NCBI GenBank assembly: GCA_003551865.1
Contig: PUNU01000048.1
Coordinates: 1-28,975, forward strand
Source: Syntrophomonadaceae bacterium
GTDB lineage: Bacteria; Bacillota_D; Dethiobacteria; DTU022
DNA: 28,975 nt
Direction: 5' to 3'
The notes beneath the pieces are model-generated. The model ran no database searches. It was not told the origin of the DNA and saw nothing but the letters and a program-made list of their open reading frames with translations. Every line of letters starts with the position of its first letter. Position 1 is the stretch's first letter. A program made the position numbers and the translations under genes. Shown one piece after another: positions 7,820-17,229 of this stretch.

Positions 7820-9313
7820 ATGGAATTATATGATAAAACCGCGGCCGAACTCAGCCGCCTGCTGCAGGCCGGAGAGGTTAGCTCGATTGAAGTGGTCCGG
7901 AGTTTTCTGGATCGCATTAAAAATATGGAACCTCACTTGAAAGCTTTTATCACTCATACACCGGGCCTGGCTTTGCAAACCGCCGCCGAGGTGGATAAAA
8001 AAAGGCACCGCGGTGAATCTCTTCACCCTTTGGCCGGGGTGCCCATCGCGGTGAAAGACAACATCTGCAGCGAAGGACTGCTCACAACCTGCGCTTCCCG
8101 CATTCTTGAAAACTATGTTCCTCCTTACGATGCCACGGTTTACCGGAAGATAAAGGAGGCCGGGATGCCGGTACTGGGAAAGACCAATATGGACGAGTTT
8201 GCCATGGGATCTTCGACCGAACACTCGGTTTTTTATCCCTCCCGCAACCCCTGGGATCCGCAAAGAGTCCCGGGCGGTTCCAGCGGGGGATCAGCCGTGG
8301 CTGTTGCCGCGGCGATGGCCCCGCTGGCCCTCGGTTCGGATACGGGGGGCTCGATCCGCCTGCCCGCCTCTATGTGTGGGCTGACCGGGCTGCGGCCTAC
8401 CTTCGGGCGGGTTTCCCGCTGCGGCCTGGTTGCCTTTGCTTCTTCGCTGGACCAGATCGGTCCCCTGTCGGTCAGCGCCCTGGACAATGCCCTGCTGTTG
8501 AGCCTGATTGCCGGTGCCGATCCGGGTGATTCGACTTCACTGCCTGACCCGGTGCCCGGTTATGCGGACAGCCTGGCGGTAGATCCTTCCGGACTACGGG
8601 TGGGCTTAATTGAGCAAAATCTTGCAGACGGTTTTGACCGCGAAGTCACCGCTGCTGTGAGAAAGGCGGTTTCTCTGCTGGAAAGAAGGGGAGCCGAAGT
8701 AGGTACAGTTTCCCTGCCGCGGACCGGGTACGGCCTGGAAGCCTATTATTTGATTGCTCCCTCGGAAGCCAGTTCAAACCTGGGCCGCTATGACGGTGTT
8801 CGCCACGGTATAAGTTTTGAGGGTGAAACCGTCGAGTCCATGTTTAGCCGGACCAGGGGAGAAGGCTTCGGGCCGGAGGTTAAACGGCGGATCATGATCG
8901 GCACCTATGCTTTGAGTGCCGGTTATTACGATGCTTACTATCTCCAGGCCATGAAGGTAAGAACATTAATCCGCCGTGATTATGAAGCGGCATTTAAAGA
9001 TTTTGATCTGTTGATCGGGGCTTCTTCGCCGACCCCGGCTTTTAAGCTCGGTGAAAAAACAGACGATCCTCTTCAGATGTACCTTTCGGATATCTGCAAC
9101 ATTACTGATTCTTTGGCCGGAGTCCCATCCCTTTCGGTTCCGAGCGGGCTACATTCCAGCGGGCTCCCGATGGGGCTTCAGCTTACCGCTCCTCCTCTTG
9201 GTGAAGAGCTTTTGCTTAAGGTGGCTTATTGCCTTGAGCAGGAGTGTGGGGACTCGTTCCCGCGGCCCGCGTCGGAGAGAGCTGAAGGAGGAAACTTTAG
9301 CGATGAAGCTTGA
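7820..9313 (+). CDS. gatA: Asp-tRNA(Asn)/Glu-tRNA(Gln) amidotransferase subunit A (glutaminase)
   Basis: The 497-residue amidase-signature protein releases ammonia from glutamine for the GatB active site. The Ser-cisSer-Lys triad is intact at the standard positions: Lys79 (PIAVKDN), Ser154 (PGGSSGGS) and Ser178 (SDTGGSIR). Other family blocks are GKTNMDEFAMGSSTE at 120-134 and GLRPTFGRVSRCG beginning at 190. The length is normal for the family. The ribosome binding site before ATG 7820 is weak (GGGAAGTGAG), which suggests coupling to gatC. Its last 11 bases overlap gatB. Confidence 0.97.
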   Translation: MELYDKTAAELSRLLQAGEVSSIEVVRSFLDRIKNMEPHLKAFITHTPGLALQTAAEVDKKRHRGESLHPLAGVPIAVKDNICSEGLLTTCASRILENYVPPYDATVYRKIKEAGMPVLGKTNMDEFAMGSSTEHSVFYPSRNPWDPQRVPGGSSGGSAVAVAAAMAPLALGSDTGGSIRLPASMCGLTGLRPTFGRVSRCGLVAFASSLDQIGPLSVSALDNALLLSLIAGADPGDSTSLPDPVPGYADSLAVDPSGLRVGLIEQNLADGFDREVTAAVRKAVSLLERRGAEVGTVSLPRTGYGLEAYYLIAPSEASSNLGRYDGVRHGISFEGETVESMFSRTRGEGFGPEVKRRIMIGTYALSAGYYDAYYLQAMKVRTLIRRDYEAAFKDFDLLIGASSPTPAFKLGEKTDDPLQMYLSDICNITDSLAGVPSLSVPSGLHSSGLPMGLQLTAPPLGEELLLKVAYCLEQECGDSFPRPASERAEGGNFSDEA

Positions 9314-10733
9314 AATAATAATCGGCCTGGAAATTCACCTGGAACTGCTTACCCGCTCAAAGCTTTTCTGCAGCTGCAGCACTTCATTCGGACAGGAACC
9401 GAATACAAACTGCTGTCCGGTGTGCCTCGGCCTGCCCGGCAGCCTGCCCGTGTTAAACCGCAGGGCTGTAGAGCTGGCTGTGACGGCGGCCCTGGCCTTG
9501 AACAGCGAAATCCAGCGGCAGAGCCGCTTCGATCGAAAAAATTATTTTTATCCCGATCTGCCTAAGGCCTATCAAATTTCCCAGTTCGACCATCCGCTGG
9601 CCTGGGGCGGTTTTCTCGAAGTAGAATTTGACAGTGCTGTCAGGAAGATCAGCCTGGAAAGGGTTCACCTGGAAGAGGAAGCGGGCAAGCTGCTGCATGC
9701 CGGAGAATCGATCATGGGGGCGGATTACACGCTTGTCGACTATAACCGGGCCGGAATTCCTCTTCTGGAAATAGTTACCTCCCCGGAGCTCCACTCGGGC
9801 CGTGAAGCCCGCCTGTTCCTCGAAAGTTTGCGTTTGCTCCTTTTATATTCAGGTGCTTCCGATTGCAAAATGGAAGAAGGCAGTTTGCGCTGTGACGCCA
9901 ACATTTCACTGCGTCCCGCCGGTTCAGAAGCACTGGGCACCAGGGCGGAGGTTAAGAACATGAATTCGTTCCGGGCGGTTGAATTGGCCCTGAACTATGA
10001 AGCTGAACGGCAGGCGGCATTAATTGCCGGGGGAGGTACGGTAATCCGGGAAACCTGTCACTGGGATGCAGATAAAAAAATAACCGTTCCTTTGAGAAGC
10101 AAAGAGGGCTCTTCGGATTACCGCTATTTCCCCGAACCGGACCTTTTGCCCCTGGTCCTGGAAGACTCATTCATCAGTGAGATCTCAGATTCCTTGCCGG
10201 AACTGCCGCACCAAAGGCGGCAGCGTTTAATGGAGCAATACAATCTCGAAAACAATGAAGCGTCTTTATTGACCGCAAACAGTGCCCTGGGGGATATTTT
10301 TGAAGCTGCTGCAAAAAACTACGGTGATTATTGCAACCTTGTCAATTGGGTTCAGGGTGACCTGCTATATCAGCTTCGCGAAAAAGGCAAGGACGAGGAA
10401 GATTTTGACCCGGCCCTGCTGGTTGAACTGCTAGCATTGTTGGAAAAAGGCGAAATAAGCCGGCCGGTGGCCAAGGAACTGCTGGGAGAAGTTGTAAAGA
10501 ACGGTGACAGGCCGCATAAACTGGCCAGAGAAAAGGGCCTGGGCAGGATTTCCGGGAGGAAAGAGCTGCTGCCCCTGGTGGAACAGGTGATTTCCGAAAA
10601 TCCGGATGCGGTGGAAAGTTACCGCCGGGGAAAAGGAAAAGCGCTGGCATTCCTGGTGGGAAAAGTTATGGCCCTTACCGGCGGCAGGGCGGATCCGGGT
10701 GAGCTGAACCGTTTGTTTAAAGAAAAGCTGTAA
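9303..10733 (+). CDS. gatB: Asp-tRNA(Asn)/Glu-tRNA(Gln) amidotransferase subunit B
   Basis: This 476-residue subunit binds the misacylated tRNA, activates the side chain with ATP and completes transamidation. Visible blocks are GLEIHLELLTRSKLFCSCS with the later CCPVCLGLPG (zinc-site cysteines), RKNYFYPDLPKAYQISQ, LEEEAGKLLH, VDYNRAGIPLLEIVTSPE and GSLRCDANISLRP. The C-terminal 150 residues are the helical tRNA-binding tail domain. The frame stays open upstream to about 9051 inside gatA, but ATG 9303 is chosen: the protein then starts at MKLEIIIGLEIH, as the family does, and AAGGAGG lies 11 bases before it. The overlap with gatA points to translational coupling. Confidence 0.96.
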   Translation: MKLEIIIGLEIHLELLTRSKLFCSCSTSFGQEPNTNCCPVCLGLPGSLPVLNRRAVELAVTAALALNSEIQRQSRFDRKNYFYPDLPKAYQISQFDHPLAWGGFLEVEFDSAVRKISLERVHLEEEAGKLLHAGESIMGADYTLVDYNRAGIPLLEIVTSPELHSGREARLFLESLRLLLLYSGASDCKMEEGSLRCDANISLRPAGSEALGTRAEVKNMNSFRAVELALNYEAERQAALIAGGGTVIRETCHWDADKKITVPLRSKEGSSDYRYFPEPDLLPLVLEDSFISEISDSLPELPHQRRQRLMEQYNLENNEASLLTANSALGDIFEAAAKNYGDYCNLVNWVQGDLLYQLREKGKDEEDFDPALLVELLALLEKGEISRPVAKELLGEVVKNGDRPHKLAREKGLGRISGRKELLPLVEQVISENPDAVESYRRGKGKALAFLVGKVMALTGGRADPGELNRLFKEKL

Positions 10734-10785
10734 AAAGCGGCCCGGCGGCCGGGAAGTAATCTGTTAATGTTTGGAGGGAATCAAT

Positions 10786-12129
10786 ATGACTGCAGGCAAC
10801 AGCCTGGTAATTGTCGGGGCCCAGTGGGGTGACGAGGGTAAGGGTAAGGTTATCGACTACCTTGCCGGTGAGGCCGATGCTGTCGTCCGTTTTCAGGGTG
10901 GTGATAACGCCGGCCATACGGTGGTCTACGGCGCCAACATCTTCAAACTGCATCATATCCCTTCAGGCATACTGTATCAGGGTACTCTCTGCCTGCTCGG
11001 CAGCGGAATGGTTATAAATCCGCTGGTTTTGCTTGAGGAGATTAAAGAACTGGAAAAGCGCGGTATTGACACCTCCGGCTTGCGAATAAGCGGTAAAGCC
11101 CACCTGATAATGGCCTACCACCAGGTATTTGACGAGGCCAATGAAAAACTGCTGGGGGAGAAAAAAATCGGCACAACTGGTCGCGGTATTGGGCCTGCTT
11201 ACGCCGATAAAGCCCTGCGCCGGGGCTTGCGCGCTGTCGATATGATTGATTCCGGCTGTTTGCGCCGCCGGCTTGCCGAAATACTGCCCCTTCAGAACAA
11301 GATCCTGCGAAATGTTTACAGCCACAGCGGTTACGATCTGGACGAGCTGATTGAATGCTACCGCCCGGCCTGTGATCGCCTGGGCCCTTTGGTTACCGAT
11401 ACATCGCTTTTATTGACCGAACAGCTAAAAACCGGGAAAAAGGTGCTTTTTGAGGGAGCTCAGGGAGCTTTGCTCGATATAGACCACGGCACGTACCCTT
11501 TCGTAACTTCATCATCTACTGTAGCAGCCGCCGCTTCTTCGGGAAACGGGATTGGGCCCGGTTGTGCCGGGCGGGTTTTGGGTGTACTGAAAGCCTATAC
11601 TACCAGGGTTGGTGAGGGGCCTTTTCCCTCGGAAGATAGAGGCGAGGCGGGTGAGCAGTTAAGGATGCGCGGCAGCGAATTTGGGACTACGACCGGCAGG
11701 CCAAGGCGCTGCGGCTGGTTTGATGCCGTCATTGCCCGCTATGCGGCCCGTATCAATGGTCTTACCGGCCTGGCGGTGACCAAGCTTGATGTCTTAAGCG
11801 GTTTGGAAACGATCAACCTGGCTGTAGCTTACAGGTGCCGCGGTAAAACCTACAGGGAGTTTCCCCAGAGCATGGCGGAACTGCAGGAATGTGAACCGGT
11901 TTATGAAACATTTCCGGGGTGGGATGAGGATTTAAGCCGGACGCTAAGCATAGACGATCTTCCCTCTGCGGCAAAAAAATATCTTAAAGCCCTTGAAGAA
12001 AGGACGGGCGTGCCCGTGGAACTGGTCTCAGTCGGCCCCGATCGGGCTCAGACCATTATAACCGGGGATTCTGACCTAAAGACCTGGCTAAAGGGCGGTA
12101 GTTCCTCTTTAAATAGATTGGAAAAATAA
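10786..12129 (+). CDS. purA: Adenylosuccinate synthetase
   Basis: The 447-residue enzyme joins IMP and aspartate with GTP hydrolysis, the first step from IMP to AMP. The N-terminal GAQWGDEGKGK (11-21) holds the GTP loop and catalytic Asp16, and GGDNAGHT (38-45) holds catalytic His44. Further blocks are TTGRGIGPAYADK, FEGAQGALLDIDHGTYPFVTSS, and the C-terminal TTTGRPRRCGWFD. The ATG at 10786 is selected because GGAGGG at 10773-10778 is seven bases upstream; an in-frame TTG at 10771 overlaps that site. It starts 52 bases after gatB, possibly on the same transcript. A short GC hairpin between them lacks a T-run. Confidence 0.97.
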   Translation: MTAGNSLVIVGAQWGDEGKGKVIDYLAGEADAVVRFQGGDNAGHTVVYGANIFKLHHIPSGILYQGTLCLLGSGMVINPLVLLEEIKELEKRGIDTSGLRISGKAHLIMAYHQVFDEANEKLLGEKKIGTTGRGIGPAYADKALRRGLRAVDMIDSGCLRRRLAEILPLQNKILRNVYSHSGYDLDELIECYRPACDRLGPLVTDTSLLLTEQLKTGKKVLFEGAQGALLDIDHGTYPFVTSSSTVAAAASSGNGIGPGCAGRVLGVLKAYTTRVGEGPFPSEDRGEAGEQLRMRGSEFGTTTGRPRRCGWFDAVIARYAARINGLTGLAVTKLDVLSGLETINLAVAYRCRGKTYREFPQSMAELQECEPVYETFPGWDEDLSRTLSIDDLPSAAKKYLKALEERTGVPVELVSVGPDRAQTIITGDSDLKTWLKGGSSSLNRLEK

Positions 12130-12206
12130 AAACCACCGGCAGGAGTATACGCTGTCCGGGAAGAATTAATAAACTTCATAAACTTGAAAAAGTAAGGGGG
12201 AGTAAA

Positions 12207-12716
12207 ATGTGGGCCAACCTTAGGATCTGGTTGAAAGTGCTGATAGGATTCGTTTTTTCGATCACAATTCTGGCCACAATCATCAGTTATTCCTTGTTCG
12301 GAGTACAGGCTGAAGATACTGTCCGGGTAATTGTCACTGAAGCAACCGGTCCACAGCGTGATGTAACGGTTTTTGCCACCAGCCTGCAGCCGATGGTGAT
12401 TCACAATGTTTTTTGGCTTTGTCTCGCCGGGTTGGGGTTTTTACTGATATTCCTTTATTTTATCGACTTTAGTTTTAGGTCATTTTTGGCACCCGGGTTT
12501 CTGTCGTTGATCATGTGCGTTTTTGTGGGAATAGTCATTGCCGCTTCGATTGATAACATAATGGCTTTTGTCGATCCTTACGGTGAAGAATACGTGGAAA
12601 CGTTCCTCAGTTATCTCCGAAATGTGATAACCGGTGTAGTAATATTCGGTTTGATCCTTATAGGACTTTCTTACCATGGTGACCGGCTGTTGAAGTCTGC
12701 AAAAATACGCAAGTAA
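12207..12716 (+). CDS. Hypothetical four-helix membrane protein
   Basis: I do not recognise this 169-residue protein. It has four hydrophobic segments, roughly at 10-32, 65-90, 92-118 and 134-155, separated by short loops, so it is very probably an inner-membrane protein. The first loop (about 33-62) is the largest and would be extracytoplasmic if the basic N-terminus stays inside. There are no obvious catalytic or metal-binding motifs. The ATG at 12207 has a strong GGGGGAG site. It lies 77 bases after purA and is followed by a strong hairpin, so it may end the gatCAB-purA transcript. Confidence 0.75.
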   Translation: MWANLRIWLKVLIGFVFSITILATIISYSLFGVQAEDTVRVIVTEATGPQRDVTVFATSLQPMVIHNVFWLCLAGLGFLLIFLYFIDFSFRSFLAPGFLSLIMCVFVGIVIAASIDNIMAFVDPYGEEYVETFLSYLRNVITGVVIFGLILIGLSYHGDRLLKSAKIRK

Positions 12717-12795
12717 CGTCTTAAGCATGCCCCTGGCCCACTATGGTTTCCAGCGGCAGGAATACAAGCAGGTTCTTTTTCGGAAGCGCCATTAA

Positions 12796-12831
12796 AAATA
12801 CAGGGGCGAAGATCAGCTCGCCCCTGTATTT
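12796..12831 (+). terminator. Strong hairpin, likely transcription terminator
   Basis: The arms AAATACAGGGGCGA (12796-12809) and TCGCCCCTGTATTT (12818-12831) are a perfect 14-bp inverted repeat with an 8-base loop. The T-run after it is short, so termination strength is uncertain; the A/T-rich base on both sides would allow action in either direction. It separates the membrane-protein gene from the nuclease pair. Confidence 0.6.
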
Positions 12832-12934
12832 GTAACTGCATGCACTGCGTGTTCAGTTTTAAAGGCGGGCAAACCTTGCCTGCTCGCGCTTTAAGCCAAT
12901 CTTCTGTTGCTGTTGAAGTTGGGAGGCCCGACCT

Positions 12935-14005
12935 GTGAAAATTTTGCATACTGCAGATCTGCACCTTACAGATGAAGCTCCCGAGCGTTGGGAGGCCCTG
13001 GAAGAACTGGCCGGTTTGGCCCGTGAGCACCGGGTTTCCGTCCTGGTTATTGCCGGCGATCTTTTCGACCGCCATGTTGAAGCTGAAAATTTAAGGGGAA
13101 GACTGCGATCAGTTTTTGGAAGCGGTGATTTCCGGACGGTTATACTTCCGGGTAATCATGATTACAAAGCCTATTTGAGCGGCCTTTATTTTGGAGAAAA
13201 TGTTACAGTCTTAAACAGCTGGGAAGAACCTCTACACTTAAACGGCTGTGTCATGTGGGGACTTCCCTATGAGCGTTTGAGCGGTGAGTACCTGGTTCAA
13301 CGTTTGCAGGAAATGGCTTCCCGTATGGACCCGGCGGAAAACAACCTCCTGCTTTATCATGGAGAACTGCTCGATGCTTATTTTTCTCGGCAGGATCTTG
13401 GCGATGAAGGAGACCAGCGCTATATGCCGGCACGGCTTTCTTATTTCGAGCCTCTCCCCATAAACTATGTCCTTGCCGGGCACTTTCATTCCCGCTACAT
13501 GACCTGGCACCTGCCGGGTGGAGGGTTGTTTGTCTACCCCGGATCACCGGTGGCTGTAACGGCCAGGGAAAGCGGTCGTCGTGTGGCCAACCTGGTCAGC
13601 CCGGATCAGCCCCCGGTCGAGCTTTCCCTGAAAAGCTTTCACTATGAAACCCTTTGCATTGAACTGGATCCTTTTGCACAGGAAGATCCAATTTCTATCC
13701 TGGAGGAAAAACTTAAAAGTTTCCATCCCTCTGCAAAAGTGGTGCTCAGTGTCCGGGGGCTTTTCAACAGCACCCGCCTGGGAATCAGTGAAACTGAGCT
13801 GGCCGAAGGAATCAAAGAAATTGCCGATAGCTGCTGTACAACAGAGCCCTCCCTTGAGTTTTATGATGTGCAGCATGTTATGGAGGATGACCTTTTTAAG
13901 CAGTTCAACTCCAGGCTGGATGCTTATGAATACCCGCCGGAATTAAAAGAGCGGGTTAAAGAAATGGTCATCAGGGCCTTCCGGGTGGTGAAGGCGTGTT
14001 CTTAA
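12935..14005 (+). CDS. Metallophosphoesterase, SbcD/YhaO-like DNA repair nuclease subunit
   Basis: The 356-residue protein has all the calcineurin-like phosphoesterase motifs expected of a Mre11/SbcD-type nuclease: HTADLHL (Asp8, His10), GDLFDRH (Asp42), LPGNHDY (Asn74-His75), a central YHGE and AGHFHSRY. These residues bind two metal ions. Such proteins act with a coiled-coil ATPase on DNA ends or hairpins. The GTG start at 12935 is supported by GGGAGG eight bases upstream. The stop overlaps the next gene by 10 bases, so the two subunits are translationally coupled. The partner looks more like YhaN than SbcC, so YhaO is the better analogy than SbcD; the distinction is inference. Confidence 0.88.
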   Translation: MKILHTADLHLTDEAPERWEALEELAGLAREHRVSVLVIAGDLFDRHVEAENLRGRLRSVFGSGDFRTVILPGNHDYKAYLSGLYFGENVTVLNSWEEPLHLNGCVMWGLPYERLSGEYLVQRLQEMASRMDPAENNLLLYHGELLDAYFSRQDLGDEGDQRYMPARLSYFEPLPINYVLAGHFHSRYMTWHLPGGGLFVYPGSPVAVTARESGRRVANLVSPDQPPVELSLKSFHYETLCIELDPFAQEDPISILEEKLKSFHPSAKVVLSVRGLFNSTRLGISETELAEGIKEIADSCCTTEPSLEFYDVQHVMEDDLFKQFNSRLDAYEYPPELKERVKEMVIRAFRVVKACS

Positions 14006-16323
14006 AAGAGTTCAGCATTAGACGCTATGGTCCCCTGCCGGACACCGGCAGAAGAATCCTCGGCTATTTTAACCTTTTTTACGGATCCAATGAAGAAGGA
14101 AAAACTTTGACCATCGATGCCCTCTTGAAGATGCTTTTTGAAAAGAAGGTGCGTTTTTTTAAAGGAGCTGCCAGGGTGGAGGAATTTCCTGAAGGCTACC
14201 TGGTAATGGAAGACGGGGAAAGGCAAGAATTTAAACTGCCCGAGGCCGGAACCGTCTCCACACTTTTTAACTTTAGCCCCGAAGAATTTGGCAATATATT
14301 TGTTATCCGCGACAGCGATTTGTCTATTTATGGCGAAGATCAGTTTTACCGCAGTGTTACCGGCCGCCTTACCGGAATACGCAGTGAAGAGATAAAGGAT
14401 ATCAAGCGCGAACTGCAGGAACTGGGCAGTATAACGCCGACCGGTGAATTTCAAAATGTTGCCCCTGCCAAGCTAAAAGACAGGATAGCCAAAGCTTCCG
14501 GTCTGTTCGAACACATAGAATACCTGCTGGATCAAATGCATGAAGAAGGTTTCGCCCGCTTTGAAGAAAGGTTGGCAGGATTGGAAGCCAGGCGCCGTGA
14601 AATTACAGACCAGCTCAGCAACTACCACAGTGCGTATAACCGGGAGCTTTACGAAAAAGGGCGTGAAGCCCTCGGTTTATTGCATAACGCCCTTGCTGAA
14701 CTGGAACGGCTGCAGCAATACAACGAAGACGAATATCAGGCCTGGCAAAAGGCCGAATCAAACCTAGCCTACCTGCGGAACGAACTGGAGAAGCTAAAAA
14801 GCAATATTGACGAACAAAAAAAACGCCTCCAGGAAGCACAAGAAGAACACAAAACCAGGGATCGTTCTCGCAAAAAAGCCGAACACGAGCTCAATCTGGC
14901 CCTGGAAACCCTGGAACCGCAGCTGGTTGAATACGACCGCCGCTGTTCTTTGCTCCGGAGGCGGGAAGCGCTGGCGGACAGTGCTTTTATTAAATCAGCC
15001 GGCATAGTATCGACGCTGGTTTTTTTCATTTCTCTCGCCGGCGTGATCATCCGCCCCGCCTGGTGGCTTTACCCCCTGCTTGTAGTTTCGCTTGCCGCCG
15101 GTTCAGCCTGCGGCTGGCTTTTCTACAGTCTTGCCAATAAAAAGAGCCGCCTTGCGGAACAAGAAGCCAGGGTTTGCAGTGAAGCGCAGAAAGCCGGCCT
15201 GTCGGCTAAAACTATCGAAGAGGCCCGTGCGGGTTTGGCTGAAGCGAAAAACAACCTGGCCCTGGAATCCGAAATGCTCAAAGAAGCGGAAGACAACCTG
15301 AAATGGCAGCAAAGGGAAGACAACCGGCTGAAAGATGAATTGGAGCAAAAACAGAAGCAGATTAAAGAAGTCGAGGATACTGTTAATCGTTTCCGCCTGA
15401 ATTCGGGAGTGGAAACGCCGGACCAATACGGCGCCCTGCTAAAACGCAGGCTGGAGCTTGAGAACGGGGCGGAAAAGCAAAAATACTTCCTGGAGGATAA
15501 TTTCGGGAAGGGAGGAGATTCAACAGAAGAACACTTTGCAGTTTCTTACTGGGAAAATAAGGTTGAGGCCCTGTCCAATTATGCTTCGGCAGTGCCGCAC
15601 ATGAAATATGATCAATATTCGGTTGAATTTTTGAATGAAGAGTTAAGCGGGTTGGATAAAGAAAGAAAAGAACTCGAAGAAAAACTCCATGAGCGCGGTG
15701 AGGAACTGCGGGATATCGAAAGAGAGGTCAACGAAAATATCTTTACCGGCTCCGCCGACCGCCTGCCCTGTCAGACTACAGTCGATCTTGAAGCAGTGCA
15801 GGAAAAGCTTAAAGAATGGCTTTCCGCCCGGGAAGCGGATAGAGAACGCGCCCTTCTGGCTTTGCGAATCTTTAACGAACTGGAAAAAGAAGAAGAACAA
15901 AAAGTTTCCTCTCTTTTCGGCCGGCAGAGCCCGGTCGGCGAACATTTTAGCAGGATTACCGGGGGGCGTTACAGCAATGTAATTTTTGACAGTGGAGAGA
16001 ATATGATCAAGGCCATATCGCCTGAAGGGTCCGAATTAAGCGCCGCACAGTTATCGGGCGGGGCATATGACCAGCTTTACTTTGCCGTCAGGCTGGCCCT
16101 GGGCGAAAAGCTGTTGGAAGGGGAAAAGGGGTTTTTTATCCTCGATGATCCTTTTATCAAGGCCGACCCGGAACGCCTGGGGATCCAGCTTGCCATGCTG
16201 GAAGAGATTGTCGCCGCAGGCTGGCAGGTTCTTTACTTCAGCGCCAAAGGCGAAGTAAAAGATGCCCTGCAGGATGATGTGGCAAAAGGGCGGGTTAAAG
16301 AGTTTTTGATCAGTCTTTCGTAA
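13996..16323 (+). CDS. SbcC/YhaN-like coiled-coil ATPase with central hydrophobic hairpin
   Basis: The 775-residue protein has an ABC-type ATPase split by long coiled coils, as in Rad50/SbcC. The Walker A loop is GSNEEGKT (30-37), the signature motif is QLSGGAYDQ (LSGG at 686-689) and Walker B is FFILDD (ending at 718). Coiled coils span about 180-330 and 384-480, with further helices at about 540-640. At the coil apex, where SbcC or Rad50 has a CxxC zinc hook, there are instead two hydrophobic stretches (about 335-351 and 355-380) that could be a membrane hairpin. This fits the YhaN group. The GTG start overlaps the phosphoesterase gene. An MBL-fold gene follows after 58 bases. Confidence 0.85.
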   Translation: MFLKEFSIRRYGPLPDTGRRILGYFNLFYGSNEEGKTLTIDALLKMLFEKKVRFFKGAARVEEFPEGYLVMEDGERQEFKLPEAGTVSTLFNFSPEEFGNIFVIRDSDLSIYGEDQFYRSVTGRLTGIRSEEIKDIKRELQELGSITPTGEFQNVAPAKLKDRIAKASGLFEHIEYLLDQMHEEGFARFEERLAGLEARRREITDQLSNYHSAYNRELYEKGREALGLLHNALAELERLQQYNEDEYQAWQKAESNLAYLRNELEKLKSNIDEQKKRLQEAQEEHKTRDRSRKKAEHELNLALETLEPQLVEYDRRCSLLRRREALADSAFIKSAGIVSTLVFFISLAGVIIRPAWWLYPLLVVSLAAGSACGWLFYSLANKKSRLAEQEARVCSEAQKAGLSAKTIEEARAGLAEAKNNLALESEMLKEAEDNLKWQQREDNRLKDELEQKQKQIKEVEDTVNRFRLNSGVETPDQYGALLKRRLELENGAEKQKYFLEDNFGKGGDSTEEHFAVSYWENKVEALSNYASAVPHMKYDQYSVEFLNEELSGLDKERKELEEKLHERGEELRDIEREVNENIFTGSADRLPCQTTVDLEAVQEKLKEWLSAREADRERALLALRIFNELEKEEEQKVSSLFGRQSPVGEHFSRITGGRYSNVIFDSGENMIKAISPEGSELSAAQLSGGAYDQLYFAVRLALGEKLLEGEKGFFILDDPFIKADPERLGIQLAMLEEIVAAGWQVLYFSAKGEVKDALQDDVAKGRVKEFLISLS

Positions 16324-16381
16324 AAATAAGCGCTACATCGGGTGGGTTAAAGATCTTTCCCGGCAAACGGAGGTGTTTGCA

Positions 16382-17122
16382 GTGCAATTGACTGTTCTGG
16401 GCCGCTATGGGCCGTTTCCGCCGGCAGGCGGTGCCTGTTCCGGCTACCTGCTTCAGGACGAGGGATTTAAAATTTTGATCGATTGTGGAAACGGGGTTTT
16501 AAGCCGTTTGCAGGAAGTAATCAGCTACATGGATCTCCATGCTGTTTTACTTTCCCACCTGCACCCCGATCACATATCCGATCTAATGGTGATGCGCTAC
16601 GGGCTGCAAGCGGCTTTTAACCGGGGGTTGAGAAATGAACCGCTAATAGTTTACGCTCCGCCGGAACCTGCGGTTGAATTCGATCGGCTTGCATATAAAA
16701 ACGCTTACAGTGTTGAGCCGCTTCAATCCGGGCAAAAACTGCAAATTGGTCCTTTTTTGATTCAAACCGAGGCGGGAGTTCACGCCGTTTCTTCCCTGGC
16801 CATGCGCATTAAGACCGCCTCGGGTGATTTGGTCTATTCAGGGGATACCGAGTATTTTGACGGGCTCGAAGTATTCGCCGCGAAAACCGGCCTTTTTCTT
16901 TGTGAGGCCAACTTCCAGGAAAAAGATCTGGAAAGCAACCCGCCCAACCACCTGAGTGCTTCCCAGGCTGCCGGGGTTGCCGCGGAGGCTGGAGTAAAAA
17001 GATTGCTTCTTACCCACTTCCATCCTGAACGCGATCCGGCAGTGTCACTAACCGAAGCTAAAAAGCATTTCCCCACTGCTGAAATTGCCCGGGAAGGTGA
17101 AACATACAAAATTGTTGAATGA
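16382..17122 (+). CDS. MBL-fold metal-dependent hydrolase (RNase Z/PhnP-like)
   Basis: The 246-residue protein has the metallo-beta-lactamase fold with the HxHxDH motif as HLHPDH at 59-64, a later SGDTEYFDG that supplies the bridging Asp, and a C-terminal THFHPE histidine. Proteins of this shape include RNase Z relatives and cyclic phosphodiesterases; the substrate here is unknown. The GTG at 16382 lies eight bases after CGGAGG; another GTG at 16373 overlaps that site and is less likely. The gene follows the nuclease ATPase after 58 bases, and could be part of the same nucleic-acid processing operon, which is inference. Confidence 0.85.
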   Translation: MQLTVLGRYGPFPPAGGACSGYLLQDEGFKILIDCGNGVLSRLQEVISYMDLHAVLLSHLHPDHISDLMVMRYGLQAAFNRGLRNEPLIVYAPPEPAVEFDRLAYKNAYSVEPLQSGQKLQIGPFLIQTEAGVHAVSSLAMRIKTASGDLVYSGDTEYFDGLEVFAAKTGLFLCEANFQEKDLESNPPNHLSASQAAGVAAEAGVKRLLLTHFHPERDPAVSLTEAKKHFPTAEIAREGETYKIVE

Positions 17123-17229
17123 AGGCAAAAAGCTTTCCATGAGGAAGGTTTCAAGTACTGCTTCTCCCCTGGACCGCTGTTACTTTCCCAAAGGTGTCGT
17201 CCAAACCGCAGGGATATGCCCCTGCAGAC

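Noticed and set aside
9051..9302. N-terminal extension of gatB inside gatA
   Set aside because: The open frame is a by-product of codon use in gatA; the family starts at MKLEIIIGLEIH with a good ribosome binding site.
10731..10760. GC hairpin between gatB and purA as a terminator
   Set aside because: The stem is only five pairs and no T-run follows.
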